Source: Sphingopyxis sp. LC363 (GTDB taxonomy: Bacteria > Pseudomonadota > Alphaproteobacteria > Sphingomonadales > Sphingomonadaceae). From it: a stretch of 64,000 nucleotides of DNA. Below, one piece after another: positions 17,040 through 26,080 of the stretch. The DNA lies in the NCBI RefSeq assembly GCF_000756385.1, contig NZ_JNFC01000004.1, positions 29,709-93,708 of the forward strand, read 5' to 3'. The notes beneath the pieces are model-generated. The model searched no databases and was not told the DNA's origin. It saw nothing but the letters and a program-made list of their open reading frames with translations. The first letter of the stretch is position 1, and each line of letters starts with the position of its first letter. The translations under genes and the position numbers were made by a program.

Positions 17040-17419
17040 CGCCGCTCCAGCCACTCGCGGAGCGCGACGGCGTTATTCCGGTCCGCGTCCTTCGCGGCGT
17101 AGAGCAAGGTCACGGGCCCCGTCTGCGCCGCCGCGTCGAGCGTGAAAAGCGCCGCCTGCACTTCATCGCCGCCCGCGTCGAGTTCGGCGAAATAGTCGTG
17201 GCGGAAGGCGTCCCAAGCTTCATCCGATGTGGCGGTCTCGCCATGGAAGCGCTTGCGTAAGGCATCGCTCGGCGACAGCGGCTTTAGCCACGCCGCGAGC
17301 GCCGCCTTCTCCTTCGACACCCCGCGCGGCCACAGCCGGTCGACGAGGAAGCGCGTGCCGTCCCCGGGACCAGCCGGTTCGTGGATGCGTTTGACCGCGA
17401 TTGTCAGGGGCGGCGCCAT
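17036..17419 (-). CDS. DUF488-family protein (MarR-like context unknown)
   Basis: A protein of 127 residues. AVKRIHEPAGPGDGTRFLVD, RLWPRGVSKEKAALAAW and the C-terminal LLYAAKD are the DUF488 (YeaO-like) signature. Family function is unknown; a link to metal or nucleic-acid binding has been suggested. It converges on the VIT gene with a 4-base overlap. The ATG at 17419 lies directly before the conserved strand and shares a 57-base promoter gap with the divergent DUF2855 gene. Confidence 0.85.
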   Translation of the reverse strand: MAPPLTIAVKRIHEPAGPGDGTRFLVDRLWPRGVSKEKAALAAWLKPLSPSDALRKRFHGETATSDEAWDAFRHDYFAELDAGGDEVQAALFTLDAAAQTGPVTLLYAAKDADRNNAVALREWLERR

Positions 17420-17476
17420 CTGTATGACTATCGGCCATCCCGCACTCGCGGGCAAGCCAATCGGAGGGGTCCGAAC

Positions 17477-18583
17477 ATGAGCAGAGCTGGCTGGGCGATC
17501 GACATCGATCGCGATGATATCACGCAAGCAAAATTGGTCGCCGAAACCGCCGCGCCGCTCGCGCCCGGACAGGTGCGCGTTCATCTCGACAGCTATGCGA
17601 TGACCGCGAACAACATCACTTACGCAGTGTTCGGCAAGCCCGTGGGGCTGTTCGGCAACGACCAGGGCTATTGGGATTTCTTCGCCGAGCGTGATGCGCC
17701 CGGCCGCCTGCCCGTCTGGGGTTTTGCGACGGTGACCGAAAGCAACGCCGACGGCGTCGCGGCCGGCGACCGCTTCTACGGCTATTATCCGATGGCGGAG
17801 GGCGCGGTATTGACCGTCGGAAACGCTGGATCGGGTGGCTTTACCGACGTCACCCTGCGCCGCACCACGCTGCCCCCGATCTACAACCATTACCAGCGGG
17901 TCGAGGCGCTCGAAGGCTATCGCGCGGCCGACCATGATTATTGGCCGGTCTTTCGCCCGCTTTTCCTCACCGGCTGGCTGATCGCCGACCAGTTCGAGGA
18001 CGAGGGCGATTATGGCGCGAGCCAGATCCTGATCGCGAGCGCGTCGAGCAAGACCGCGATCGGTCTTGGCTTTTCGCTCGCGCGGCGCGGCGACCATCGT
18101 CCCGAAACGGTCGGCCTGACCAGCAAGGCCAATGTCGCCGACCTCGATGCGCAGCGCATCTACGACCGCGTCATCGCCTATGAGGACATATTGACGCTCA
18201 ATCCCGGTACGCCGTCGGCGTTCGTCGATATGGCGGGCAATGGCGCGGTCACACGCGTCGTGCACAGCCATTTCGGAAACAATCTGAAAGCCTCCATCAT
18301 CGTCGGCAAGTCGCACTGGGACGCCGATGCCGGCGGGGCCGCACTCCCCGGTCCCGAACGGCAAGGCTTTTTCGCGCCCGGCCGCAGTCAGAAACGCATC
18401 GCCGACTGGGGCGGCGCGGCGTTCGGGCAGAAGATCGCCGAGGCCTGGCTCGCCTTCATGGACGTTGCGCCGCGGCTGACTTCGGTCGATAAGCGCAGCG
18501 GCGGCGACGCGGCGCTTGCCGCCTATCGGGAGATGCTCTCGGGACAGGCCGACCCCAGAAAGGGGATCGTCGTCGTCCCATGA
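17477..18583 (+). CDS. DUF2855-family protein
   Basis: A protein of 368 residues with DUF2855 marks: NNITYAVFGK, YWDFFAERDAPGRLPVWGFA, PPIYNHYQRV and RPLFLTGWLIADQF. A Rossmann-like segment SQILIASASSKTAIGLGFSL resembles a medium-chain reductase nucleotide site with a Ser/Ala-rich loop in place of GxGxxG. I infer a divergent NADPH oxidoreductase fold. AGGGG lies eight bases before ATG. The gene is alone between the DUF488 gene and a small secreted protein. No substrate can be proposed. Confidence 0.85.
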   Translation: MSRAGWAIDIDRDDITQAKLVAETAAPLAPGQVRVHLDSYAMTANNITYAVFGKPVGLFGNDQGYWDFFAERDAPGRLPVWGFATVTESNADGVAAGDRFYGYYPMAEGAVLTVGNAGSGGFTDVTLRRTTLPPIYNHYQRVEALEGYRAADHDYWPVFRPLFLTGWLIADQFEDEGDYGASQILIASASSKTAIGLGFSLARRGDHRPETVGLTSKANVADLDAQRIYDRVIAYEDILTLNPGTPSAFVDMAGNGAVTRVVHSHFGNNLKASIIVGKSHWDADAGGAALPGPERQGFFAPGRSQKRIADWGGAAFGQKIAEAWLAFMDVAPRLTSVDKRSGGDAALAAYREMLSGQADPRKGIVVVP

Positions 18584-18631
18584 GGGTCGCGTGGGAGCAG
18601 TTCCTTTCCTAGCCGCACGAAAGGAAAGCTT

Positions 18632-19021
18632 ATGCTTCGCACGATTGCTTTCATCGCCTCGCTCGCGCTCCTGCTGCCGGCAGGCGCGGCGCTCGCCGAA
18701 ACACCCAAGGCCGCGCCCGCGCGCAAGGCCGACCTCGCCGACCGTGTCGCGGGCACTTACAAGGGAGCGGTCGTGTCCGACGCGCGCGGATCGTCGCGCG
18801 ACAATGTCACGATCACCGTGACGCGCACCGGCCCGAACAAGGTCGAGGTCAAGTCGGACTATCCGCGCATACCGACGGTGACGATCCCGCTCGAAAAGGC
18901 GATGGACGCGATTCTCGCCGCGAGCGGGCCGTCGGTGTTCCTGCTCGACACGGTGCGTTCGCCCGACCGGCTCGACCTGACGATCGACGATGCGAGCTGG
19001 TCGGGCACGCGCGCGAAATAG
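18632..19021 (+). CDS. small secreted protein of unknown function
   Basis: A protein of 129 residues with a clear signal peptide (MLRTIAFIASLALLLPAG, cleavage near ALA|E). The mature part is short, charged and predicted mostly beta: a GTYKGAVVSDARGSSRDNVT core followed by VEVKSDYPRIP. It ends SWSGTRAK. I recognise no family. AAGGAAA ahead of the ATG is a good ribosome-binding site, so the gene is likely real. It sits alone between DUF2855 and the HAD gene. Confidence 0.8.
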   Translation: MLRTIAFIASLALLLPAGAALAETPKAAPARKADLADRVAGTYKGAVVSDARGSSRDNVTITVTRTGPNKVEVKSDYPRIPTVTIPLEKAMDAILAASGPSVFLLDTVRSPDRLDLTIDDASWSGTRAK

Positions 19022-19034
19022 CGCCGCGGCGCGG

Positions 19035-19050
19035 TTGACGTTAACGTCAA
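19035..19050. promoter_or_regulatory. perfect 16-bp palindrome TTGACGTTAACGTCAA overlapping the -35 element
   Basis: The palindrome supplies TTGACG as a -35 hexamer; TCTAGC follows 17 bases later (19058-19063), six bases before the ATG at 19070, which would make the mRNA leaderless or almost so. The sequence resembles operators reported for LiuR-type MerR regulators of branched-chain acyl-CoA catabolism (from memory). Confidence 0.55.
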
Positions 19051-19069
19051 TCTGCGCTCTAGCCGCGCC

Positions 19070-19720
19070 ATGCCCAAATACACCCACATCATCTTCGACT
19101 TCGGCGGCGTCATCACCGCCTCGCCATTCGAAGCGTTCAACCGGCTCGAGGAAGAGCGCGGGCTGCCGCGCGACTTTGTCCGCCGCGTCAACGCCGCCGA
19201 TCCCGACACCAACGCTTGGGCTAAGTTCGAGCGCGCCGAAATCGACGCCGCGGCGTTCGATGCGCTGTTCGCGGCCGAGGCGAAGGCGCTGGGCCATGAT
19301 CTGGAGGGCGAAGCGGTGCTCGCGGTGCTGGCGGGGGCAGTGCGCCCTGCGATGGTCGCGGCGCTCGATACGCTGAAGGCCGAGGGCTTCGGGATCGCTT
19401 GCATCACCAATAATGTCCCCAGCGGCAAAGGCGCGGGGATGGCGCGGAGCGAAGGGCTCGCCGCCGAGGTCGCGGCGATCATGGCGCGCTTCGACCATGT
19501 GATCGAATCGAGCAAGGTCGGCGTGCGTAAGCCCGACCCGCGGATTTACGAGATGATGTGCGAAAAGCTCGGCGCCCGGCCCGCGAACTGCATCTACCTC
19601 GACGACCTCGGGATCAACTGCAAACCCGCGAGCCAGCTCGGCATGCACGCGATCAAGGTGACGAGCGGTGAACAGGCGCTCGCCGACCTGTCGGCGGCGC
19701 TGGAGATGGATTTACCCTGA
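19070..19720 (+). CDS. HAD-family hydrolase (soluble epoxide hydrolase N-domain/ACAD10-like)
   Basis: A protein of 216 residues. Motif I is FDFGGVIT: the nucleophile Asp is present but the second Asp of DxD is Gly, as in ACAD10 and epoxide-hydrolase N-domain relatives. Motif II is the Thr of ITNNVPSGKG. Motif III is the Lys of SSKVGVRKPDPRIYE and motif IV is IYLDDLGINC. The Gly substitution suggests altered or weak phosphatase activity. There is no ribosome-binding site and the promoter-like elements end at the ATG, pointing to leaderless translation. It overlaps the convergent LysR gene by nine bases. Confidence 0.88.
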   Translation: MPKYTHIIFDFGGVITASPFEAFNRLEEERGLPRDFVRRVNAADPDTNAWAKFERAEIDAAAFDALFAAEAKALGHDLEGEAVLAVLAGAVRPAMVAALDTLKAEGFGIACITNNVPSGKGAGMARSEGLAAEVAAIMARFDHVIESSKVGVRKPDPRIYEMMCEKLGARPANCIYLDDLGINCKPASQLGMHAIKVTSGEQALADLSAALEMDLP

Positions 19721-20605
19721 CGCCTCGGCGAGGTTGAGCCTTGCCGCGCGCTCGAAGATTTGCGTCAGCACCGGCTCGGTGTCGGCGACGCGCATCGCGA
19801 CATGAAACTCGACCGGGGCGAGCGCGGGCATGGCCTCGATCAGCACAAGCGCGCCGCTTGCCACCTCGCCGCGCACCATCGGCCGCGGAAAGATGCCGAT
19901 GCCACCGCCCGCTTTCGCGATGTCGATCATCGTGCGCGCATTGTTGCAGAGGTTGAGCGATTTCTGCGCGATGCGCGACGCCGCGATCGCCTCGCGCATC
20001 CGGCCGTGGATCGGCGAATGGCTGGCGAGCGACCAGACGGGAAGCATCGCCTCGCCGTCCGCAAAAGCTGCCGCGACCGCGGGGCTGGCGAGCCACACCA
20101 GCTCGACTTCGCCGATCGAGCTGGTCTTGAGGGCGGGATGCGCGATCGGCCCCGCGGCGAAGGCCATGTCGGTGCGCCCGGTCAGCAGCTGCTGGATCAG
20201 GTTCGCGGTGAGGTCGATTTCGATCTCGAGCCCGACATTCGGCATGTCGGCCTTCAATCCCGCGACGAAGGCGGGAAGGCAGCTCGCCGCCGCGATCTCG
20301 CCCGCGCCGATGCGCACGACGCCGCTCGCCTCGCCATAGCCGCCGCTGCCGAGCAGCGCATATTGCATGTCGCGGAGCAAGGGATCGCAGTCGCGCACCA
20401 GCTTGCGCCCCGCCGCGGTGAGCGACATCGTGCGGCCTTCGCGGCGGAAGAGCGTGGTACCCAGCCGTTGCTCAAGCTCGCGCATTCGCGCCGACACCGT
20501 CGGTTGCGTCGTGTTGAGCCGCTCCGCCGCGGCCGAAAAGGTGCCGAGCCGGTCGATCCAGAGCAGGGTTTCGAGATGGTAGAGCGCGACGCGATTGATA
20601 GACAT
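19712..20605 (-). CDS. LysR-family transcriptional regulator
   Basis: A protein of 297 residues. The N-terminal HTH reads LETLLWIDRLGTFSAAAERL, NTTQPTVSARMRELEQRLGT with LFRREGRTMSLTAAGRKL. This is followed by the two-lobed effector domain from about residue 90 (VVRIGAGEIAAASCLPAF). It faces the CoA-transferase operon across 91 bases, the usual arrangement for a LysR activator and its target. The inducer is unknown; an acyl or keto acid is a fair guess from the target operon. Confidence 0.93.
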   Translation of the reverse strand: MSINRVALYHLETLLWIDRLGTFSAAAERLNTTQPTVSARMRELEQRLGTTLFRREGRTMSLTAAGRKLVRDCDPLLRDMQYALLGSGGYGEASGVVRIGAGEIAAASCLPAFVAGLKADMPNVGLEIEIDLTANLIQQLLTGRTDMAFAAGPIAHPALKTSSIGEVELVWLASPAVAAAFADGEAMLPVWSLASHSPIHGRMREAIAASRIAQKSLNLCNNARTMIDIAKAGGGIGIFPRPMVRGEVASGALVLIEAMPALAPVEFHVAMRVADTEPVLTQIFERAARLNLAEASG

Positions 20606-20649
20606 TATCTATCTATAATCCAAAAATCGAACAATTAGAATTGATGGAT
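20604..20649. promoter_or_regulatory. AT-rich divergent control region with two short palindromes
   Basis: Between lysR and scoA lie attatctatctataat (20604-20619; arms ATTAT/ATAAT) and CAATT-AG-AATTG (20632-20643), flanked by ATCCA and TGGAT. On the forward strand TATAAT (20614-20619) is a perfect -10 hexamer. The palindromes are candidate LysR sites; note that the first overlaps the lysR start codon. Confidence 0.5.
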
Positions 20650-20696
20650 CAAATGCGCCAAGGTCGCGCCCGACATACCGGCAAGGAGGCCCCTTC

Positions 20697-21407
20697 ATGG
20701 CGAACAAGCAATATTCCGATGCAGCAGCCGCGCTCGACGGCCTCCTTTTCGACGGCATGCAGATTTGCGCGGGCGGCTTCGGCCTGTGCGGCATCCCCGA
20801 GCGGCTGATCGACGCGATCCGCGACGCGGGCACGAAAGACCTCATCATCGCGAGCAACAACGCCGGGATCGACGGTGAAGGGCTCGGCAAGCTGCTCCGC
20901 ACCAAGCAGGTCAGGAAGATGATCTCGTCCTACGTCGGCGAGAACAAGGAGTTCGAACGGCAATATCTCGCGGGCGAGCTCGAGGTCGAATTCTGTCCGC
21001 AGGGCACGCTCGCCGAACGCTGCCGCGCCGGCGGCGCGGGCATCCCCGGCTTCTATACCAAGACCGGCGTCGGCACGCTCGTCGCCGAGGGCAAGGAAGT
21101 GAAGAATTTCGACGGGCAGGATTATATCCTCGAACGCGGCATCTTCGCCGATCTCGCGATCATCAAGGGGTGGAAGGCCGACGAGAGCGGCAACCTCATC
21201 TTCCGCAAGACCGCGCGCAACTTCAACCAGCCGATGGCTACCGCGGCGAAGATCTGCGTCGCCGAGGTCGAGGAAATCGTGCCGGTGGGCAGCCTAGACC
21301 CCGACGCGATCCACCTCCCCGGCATCTATGTGAAACGCCTCGTCCTCGGCGCGCCTTACGACAAGAAGATCGAATTCCGCACCGTGCGCCCGCGCGAGGC
21401 GGCGTGA
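20697..21407 (+). CDS. scoA: succinyl-CoA:3-ketoacid CoA-transferase subunit A
   Basis: A protein of 236 residues. [15 protein letters not shown] and the [20 protein letters not shown] segment are the signature of the SCOT alpha subunit, with [14 protein letters not shown] between them. It pairs with ScoB to move CoA from succinyl-CoA to acetoacetate or a related 3-keto acid. AAGGAGG lies eight bases before the ATG, one of the best ribosome-binding sites in the window. Its stop overlaps the next gene as GTGA. It is first of five coupled genes. Confidence 0.93.
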   Translation: MANKQYSDAAAALDGLLFDGMQICAGGFGLCGIPERLIDAIRDAGTKDLIIASNNAGIDGEGLGKLLRTKQVRKMISSYVGENKEFERQYLAGELEVEFCPQGTLAERCRAGGAGIPGFYTKTGVGTLVAEGKEVKNFDGQDYILERGIFADLAIIKGWKADESGNLIFRKTARNFNQPMATAAKICVAEVEEIVPVGSLDPDAIHLPGIYVKRLVLGAPYDKKIEFRTVRPREAA

Positions 21408-21733
21408 GCTTCGGTCGTAAAGGCATCGGGCATAAAGGCTCGATCGACGTCAGCGGCATTCCGGCGCTGGCGGGCGGCGAAGAGTTTCTGCGTATGTGGA
21501 AACAATCGAACGGCAATGTCCTGTGCGTCATCGATCCCGCCGCGTTGGGTGCCGATCCGATGCTCTTCGGCCTCGCGATCGTCGATGCCATCCGGCATGG
21601 CGCCAAGGCTTACGCACAGGCCGTCAATGTCGATGAGGAACATGCCTTTGAGCGGATCATGGAAGGCGTAAACGCCGAGCTGGCCAACCCCACCGACACG
21701 CCGCGACCGCTCGGCCCGGAAGGAACGCACTGA
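21404..21733 (+). CDS. DUF5076-family protein inserted between CoA-transferase subunits
   Basis: A protein of 109 residues beginning with GTG inside the scoA stop (GTGA). Core segments are [20 protein letters not shown] and [20 protein letters not shown], matching my memory of DUF5076, a small alpha/beta domain found in sphingomonads. Function is unknown. It has no signal peptide or membrane segment. Its own stop overlaps the next start as TGATG. The GTG is the only in-frame start that gives coupling; other starts lie deep inside scoA. Confidence 0.75.
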   Translation: MSFGRKGIGHKGSIDVSGIPALAGGEEFLRMWKQSNGNVLCVIDPAALGADPMLFGLAIVDAIRHGAKAYAQAVNVDEEHAFERIMEGVNAELANPTDTPRPLGPEGTH

Positions 21734-22599
21734 TGAGAAAGATGCTGATCTCGGCGTCCGCGCTGCTTTTGGCAGGCGGCGCCAGCGCGCCGGCTGAGGT
21801 TGTGGCCCTCCCCGCCGCGCCGGCCGGCACCGCCAGGCCCCCGGCCCAGCTGCAATATCTTTATGGCTCGCCCGAAGCGGCCGTAGCGGTTCGTGCGACC
21901 AATACGCGGATCGCCGACTATGGCGTGTGGCGAATCAAGGAGCGTCCAAAGGACAGCGTTGTCCTAGCGGCGGGGGCCACGATGGACGCTCCGGCCTTCG
22001 AGCCGTGCGGCGACAAGCCCTTTGCTGCGGTATTCGACGCCGACGAGACCTTGATCTGGAACCTCGGCCCGATGCGTTACTTCGCCGAGAAGGGCACCGC
22101 GTTCGATCCCAAAATCTGGGACCAGTGGGAAAAGACCGGCGCGGGCAAGGCGGTCGCGATGCCCGGCAGCGTCGAGATGGTGAACAAGCTCCGCGCCGCG
22201 GGGATCACCGTGATCGCCAACACCAACCGCAGCGCCGCCAATGCCAAGGGCAGCGAGGATACGTTGCGCGCCGCGGGGCTCGGCGCGTTCAAGCACGGCG
22301 AGACTTTGTTCCTGATGGGCGACGATGGCGGCGGGTCGAGCAAGGACGGGCGCCGCGCGACGATCGTGTCGCGTTACTGCGTGATCATCCTCGCCGGCGA
22401 CCAGCTCGGCGATTTCAGCCAGCAGTTCAACGTCAAGGACTTGCCCGCCGCGCAGCGCATGGCGCTTGCCACCAGCGCCGGCGCCACCGCACTCTGGGAC
22501 AAGGGCTGGTTCCTTTTCCCCAACCCCGTCTATGGCCCGTGGGAAAAGCTGGGCTGGGACGATGCCTTCCCCTCCGACAAGCAATGGGAGCCCAAGTAA
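21733..22599 (+). CDS. secreted HAD class IIIB acid phosphatase (e(P4)-like)
   Basis: A protein of 288 residues with a signal peptide ([19 protein letters not shown]) but no lipobox Cys. HAD motif I is [12 protein letters not shown] with the DxD pair, motif II is the ANTNRS strand, and motif IV is [15 protein letters not shown] with the paired Asp and a basic region. These match the outer-membrane e(P4)/acid phosphatase class that removes phosphate from nucleotides in the periplasm. A periplasmic enzyme between two cytoplasmic transferase subunits is unexpected. Coupling is TGATG upstream and TAATG downstream. Confidence 0.85.
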   Translation: MRKMLISASALLLAGGASAPAEVVALPAAPAGTARPPAQLQYLYGSPEAAVAVRATNTRIADYGVWRIKERPKDSVVLAAGATMDAPAFEPCGDKPFAAVFDADETLIWNLGPMRYFAEKGTAFDPKIWDQWEKTGAGKAVAMPGSVEMVNKLRAAGITVIANTNRSAANAKGSEDTLRAAGLGAFKHGETLFLMGDDGGGSSKDGRRATIVSRYCVIILAGDQLGDFSQQFNVKDLPAAQRMALATSAGATALWDKGWFLFPNPVYGPWEKLGWDDAFPSDKQWEPK

Positions 22600-23234
22600 T
22601 GGCATGGACGCGTGATGACATGGCGGCGCGCGCCGCGAAGGAACTGCAGGACGGCTATTACGTCAATCTCGGCATCGGCATCCCGACGCTCGTCGCGAAC
22701 CATATCCCCGCGGGAATGACGGTGACGCTCCAGAGCGAGAACGGCATGCTCGGCATCGGGCCCTTTCCCTATGAGGGCGAAGAGGATCCCGACCTGATCA
22801 ACGCGGGCAAGCAGACGATCAGCGAGCTGCCGCAATCGGCCTATTTCAGCTCGGCTGACAGCTTTGCGATGATTCGCGGCGGGCATATCGACCTCACCGT
22901 CTTGGGCGCGATGGAGATCGCCGAGAATGGCGACATCGCGAACTGGATGATCCCGGGCAAGATGATCAAAGGCATGGGCGGCGCGATGGACCTCGTCGCC
23001 GGGGTCAAGAAAATCATCGTCGTGATGGAGCATGTGGCCAAGGACGGCAGCCCCAAATTCATCCCCGCATGCACGCTGCCGCTGACCGGCAAGAACGTCG
23101 TCGACATGATCGTCACCGACCTAGCCGTATTCAAGCGCGACGATCATAACAGCCCGTTCCGGCTGATCGAGCTCGCTCCGGGGGTAACGGCCGAAGAAGT
23201 CGCCGAAAAGACGACGGCGCATTACGTTGCCTGA
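22599..23234 (+). CDS. scoB: succinyl-CoA:3-ketoacid CoA-transferase subunit B
   Basis: A protein of 211 residues. The catalytic Glu lies in [12 protein letters not shown] (SENG motif, about residue 51), and [20 protein letters not shown] is the beta-subunit signature. It completes the enzyme begun by scoA 1.2 kb upstream. The start overlaps the phosphatase stop as TAATG; M-A-W-T-R-D is a typical beginning for the subunit. Its stop overlaps the following membrane protein. Confidence 0.93.
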   Translation: MAWTRDDMAARAAKELQDGYYVNLGIGIPTLVANHIPAGMTVTLQSENGMLGIGPFPYEGEEDPDLINAGKQTISELPQSAYFSSADSFAMIRGGHIDLTVLGAMEIAENGDIANWMIPGKMIKGMGGAMDLVAGVKKIIVVMEHVAKDGSPKFIPACTLPLTGKNVVDMIVTDLAVFKRDDHNSPFRLIELAPGVTAEEVAEKTTAHYVA

Positions 23235-23676
23235 TGTCGCGGCCAACCCCGGCTCCACCTGGCTGATCGTCGGCGGGTGGTTGTCGGTTCTGGCCGCGCT
23301 GCTTCATATCGCCTGCATCTTCGGAGGACCCGACTGGTATAGATTCTTCGGAGCGGGCGAAGCCATGGCGCGCGCCGCGGCGCGCGGCGAGTTGTGGCCG
23401 ACGCTGATCACGCTCGCGATCGGCGCGGTCCTGCTGGTCTGGGCCGCCTATGCCTTTTCGGGGGCCGGTTCGCTTCCGCGCCTGCCGCTGCTGCGAACAG
23501 GGCTGATCGTCATCACCGCGATCTATCTGCTGCGCGCGTTCCTGTTCGTGCCGCTTCATTTCTGGCGGCCGCAGCATAGCGACAGTTTCGCGATCTGGTC
23601 GTCGCTGATCGTCCTTGCCTATGGCGCGGTTTATGCGGTCGGGATATTCAAGGCTTGGCCCCATCTGGCCCCCTGA
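23227..23676 (+). CDS. small integral membrane protein of unknown function
   Basis: A protein of 149 residues with four hydrophobic segments (about residues 12-32, 55-75, 88-108, 120-142). [14 protein letters not shown] after the first segment is a conserved-looking loop. I know no function. The only good start is TTG at 23227, overlapping the scoB stop; no clear ribosome-binding site is present, so the start is uncertain. It continues the coupled operon. Confidence 0.75.
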   Translation: MPDVAANPGSTWLIVGGWLSVLAALLHIACIFGGPDWYRFFGAGEAMARAAARGELWPTLITLAIGAVLLVWAAYAFSGAGSLPRLPLLRTGLIVITAIYLLRAFLFVPLHFWRPQHSDSFAIWSSLIVLAYGAVYAVGIFKAWPHLAP

Positions 23677-23753
23677 ACCGCGCCGGGGGTGACGGCGGTG
23701 CAAGTCGCGGCTATGACAGCGGCCAGATAAAAGGTCGCAATCCAGTCGAGTCC

Positions 23754-25034
23754 ATGAAGCGCGTTTTTACCATTTTGATCGCTGTTGCCGCGCTGGGATC
23801 GGCCGGCTGGTTCGGTATCCATGCCCTGGGCGGCAGCGACCCCCTTGCCAGCGTCCCGATTCCTATCAAGGCCGCCGAAAATCTGCCCGACACGCCTGCC
23901 GAATGGCGCGGCCGGATCGACTATCCCGCGCTCGACCGGCAACTCGCCGACCTGTCGCAGCGTCCCGAAATGGCGGGACTGGCGGTGGCGGTGGTCGAAG
24001 ACGGCAAACTCAGCTTCGTGCGCACCTATGGCGTCGCCGACGCCGCGACCGGCGCGCCGGTGACACCGCATACGCTGTTCCGCTGGGCCTCGGTTTCCAA
24101 AACCGCGGCGGGCGCGCTGGCGGGCGCGCTCGCCGCCGACGGCACCGTCGATCTCGACCGCCCGATTGCCGCCTGGAATACCTCGCTGCGGTTGCCGGGG
24201 GGCGCCGAAGCGCGCGTTACGCTGGACGACCTGCTGGCCCAGCGCACCGGCCTGACCCGACATGCCTATGACGAGAAGCTGGAGGAAGGGCGCGATCCCG
24301 CCCTGCTGCGCGCGAGCCTTGGCGCCGCACCGCTGCAATGCGACCCCGGCACCTGCTACACCTATCAGAATGTCGCGTTCGACGCCGCAAGCGAGATATT
24401 GGGTGCGGCCGCGAACGAGCCTTTCGCCGACGTCGTCGAGGCGCGATTTTTCCGTCCGCTCGGCATGGTCAGCGCAGGATACGGGATGGCGCGGCTGACG
24501 GACGCCAAGGATTGGGCGAAACCGCACCGCGGCGCGCATGTCCATCCGATCAAGGAGGCCTATTGGCGCGTCCCCGCCGCCGCGGGCGTCGAAAGCGATA
24601 TCGTCGATTTCGCGACATGGATGCAGGCGATGATGGGCAGCCGTCCCGACGTGCTGTCGGCGCCCGCGTTGCAGCTTGCCCATCGGCCGCGTGTCGGCAC
24701 CGGCCGGCTCTATGGCGGCGCGCTGCGCCAGGCCACAAGCGAGGCGTCCTATGGCCTCGGCTGGCGGAGCTTCACCTATGGCGGGAGCCGGCTCGAAGGC
24801 CATTCGGGAGCGGTCGAGGGCTATCGCGCGACGATGATTTTCGAACCGGCGACGCGCACGGGCGTCGTCGTGCTGTGGAACAGCGATTGGGGTTTTCCCT
24901 TCCGCATCCCCTTCGCGGCGATCGACAGCTATCACCAGCGCGAAGACGCGGGCTGGCTCGACCTTGGAGAACTGCCCCCGGTGACGAGCGCGCGCACCGC
25001 CGCCAAAGCGATCGTCGAGCCCCCGAAGGGATAA
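23754..25034 (+). CDS. serine hydrolase of the beta-lactamase/class C family
   Basis: A protein of 426 residues with an N-terminal anchor or signal (MKRVFTILIAVAALGSAGW). The active-site Ser and Lys lie in WASVSKTAAGA (SVSK), the Tyr-x-Asn equivalent in CYTYQNVAFD, and a C-terminal HSG triad substitute in EGHSGAVEGY. Class C relatives include esterases and D-aminopeptidases as well as beta-lactamases; nothing here singles out beta-lactams. It is 77 bases after the membrane gene and 68 before the epimerase. Confidence 0.88.
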   Translation: MKRVFTILIAVAALGSAGWFGIHALGGSDPLASVPIPIKAAENLPDTPAEWRGRIDYPALDRQLADLSQRPEMAGLAVAVVEDGKLSFVRTYGVADAATGAPVTPHTLFRWASVSKTAAGALAGALAADGTVDLDRPIAAWNTSLRLPGGAEARVTLDDLLAQRTGLTRHAYDEKLEEGRDPALLRASLGAAPLQCDPGTCYTYQNVAFDAASEILGAAANEPFADVVEARFFRPLGMVSAGYGMARLTDAKDWAKPHRGAHVHPIKEAYWRVPAAAGVESDIVDFATWMQAMMGSRPDVLSAPALQLAHRPRVGTGRLYGGALRQATSEASYGLGWRSFTYGGSRLEGHSGAVEGYRATMIFEPATRTGVVVLWNSDWGFPFRIPFAAIDSYHQREDAGWLDLGELPPVTSARTAAKAIVEPPKG

Positions 25035-25102
25035 GGCTCCTTGCTCCGGCGTCCATCGCCTGTGTATCAGGCGCGCGACCACGACCGGGAGGAGAATCAT
25101 CG

Positions 25103-26080
25103 ATGCGCGTGCTGCTGACCGGATCGTCGGGCTGGCTCGGGCGCTATCTGGCTCCTTTGCTCGCTGAAAACGGTCATAAGGTCGTCGGGCTCGATGTTGT
25201 CCCCGGCACGTATACCGAGGTCGTCGGCACCGTCACCGACCGCGCGCTCATCGACCGCACGATGGGCGAGCATGGGATCGAGGCCATCATTCATGGCGGC
25301 GCGCTGCACAAGCCCGATATCGTCCGCTATCCGCGGCAGGCGTTCGTTGACGTCAACGTCACTGGCACGCTGAACCTGATCGAAGCGGCGGTCGCGGCGG
25401 GCAACGGCCGCTTCCTCTTCACCTCGACCACCTCGCTGATGGTGCGCGCCGACGTGCGGGCGGGCGCGGGTGAAGCGGGCGCCTGGTGGATGGACGAGGA
25501 TTTTGGTCCGATCGAACCACGCAACATTTATGGCATCACCAAGCTCGCCGCCGAACAGGCGGTGAAGCTGGTGCATCGCGAGCACGGGATTTCGGTCGCG
25601 ATCCTGCGCACCGGGCGCTTCTTCCCCGAGGATGACGATACGCTTGGCGTGCCGAGCGGCCCGAACCTCAAGGCCAACGAGCTGCTCAATCGCCGCCTGA
25701 CGGTCGAGGATGCCGCCGCCGCGCACCTCGCCGCGCTCGAGGCCGCGCCGGCGATCGGCTGCGATACCTTCATCCTCTCCGCCCAGCCGCCGTTCGCGCG
25801 CGACGAAGCCGAGGAGCTCGCCCGCGACGCGCGTGCGGTGATCGCGCGCCATCATCCCGACGCGGCCGACCTCTACGCCGCCGAAGGCTGGATGCTCCCC
25901 GAGAGAATCGACCGCGTCTATGACCCGTCGCGCGCCGAGCGACGCTTCGGCTGGCGCGCGCGGACCGACTTCGGCAGCGTGCTCGCGGCGCTTCGCGACC
26001 GGACGCCGCTGCCCTTCGCGCACGACCCCGATTACACCTCTCCCATTATCGCACAGGAGCGCGACGCATGTATGTGCTGA
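25103..26080 (+). CDS. NAD-dependent epimerase/dehydratase (extended SDR)
   Basis: A protein of 325 residues. The nucleotide motif is LLTGSSGWLGRYLAPLLAEN, the active-site region YGITKLAAEQAVK (YxxxK), with the Ser in FTSTTSLM. The sequence is typical of UDP-sugar-type epimerases, but the C-terminus (SGPNLKANELLNRRLTVEDA) is not specific. GGGAGGAG lies nine bases before the ATG. It overlaps the following GST gene by 13 bases. The substrate is unknown. Confidence 0.87.
   Translation: MRVLLTGSSGWLGRYLAPLLAENGHKVVGLDVVPGTYTEVVGTVTDRALIDRTMGEHGIEAIIHGGALHKPDIVRYPRQAFVDVNVTGTLNLIEAAVAAGNGRFLFTSTTSLMVRADVRAGAGEAGAWWMDEDFGPIEPRNIYGITKLAAEQAVKLVHREHGISVAILRTGRFFPEDDDTLGVPSGPNLKANELLNRRLTVEDAAAAHLAALEAAPAIGCDTFILSAQPPFARDEAEELARDARAVIARHHPDAADLYAAEGWMLPERIDRVYDPSRAERRFGWRARTDFGSVLAALRDRTPLPFAHDPDYTSPIIAQERDACMC

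Noticed and set aside
17036..19648. An 870-codon open frame on the reverse strand opposite DUF2855, the secreted protein and the HAD gene
   Set aside because: Only its last 127 codons are DUF488-like. The rest is antisense to genes with clear domains, ribosome-binding sites and signal peptides, and shows the Arg/Asp-rich composition of GC-rich antisense frames.
23754..25034. Beta-lactamase resistance gene
   Set aside because: The class C fold is shared with esterases and peptidases; the motif set (SVSK, YQN, HSG) differs from the YxN/KTG of true enzymes.
25347..25361. TTGACGTCAACGTCA, similar to the palindrome at 19035
   Set aside because: It lies inside the epimerase and encodes the family's conserved VDVNVTGT segment, so the likeness is explained by coding constraint.
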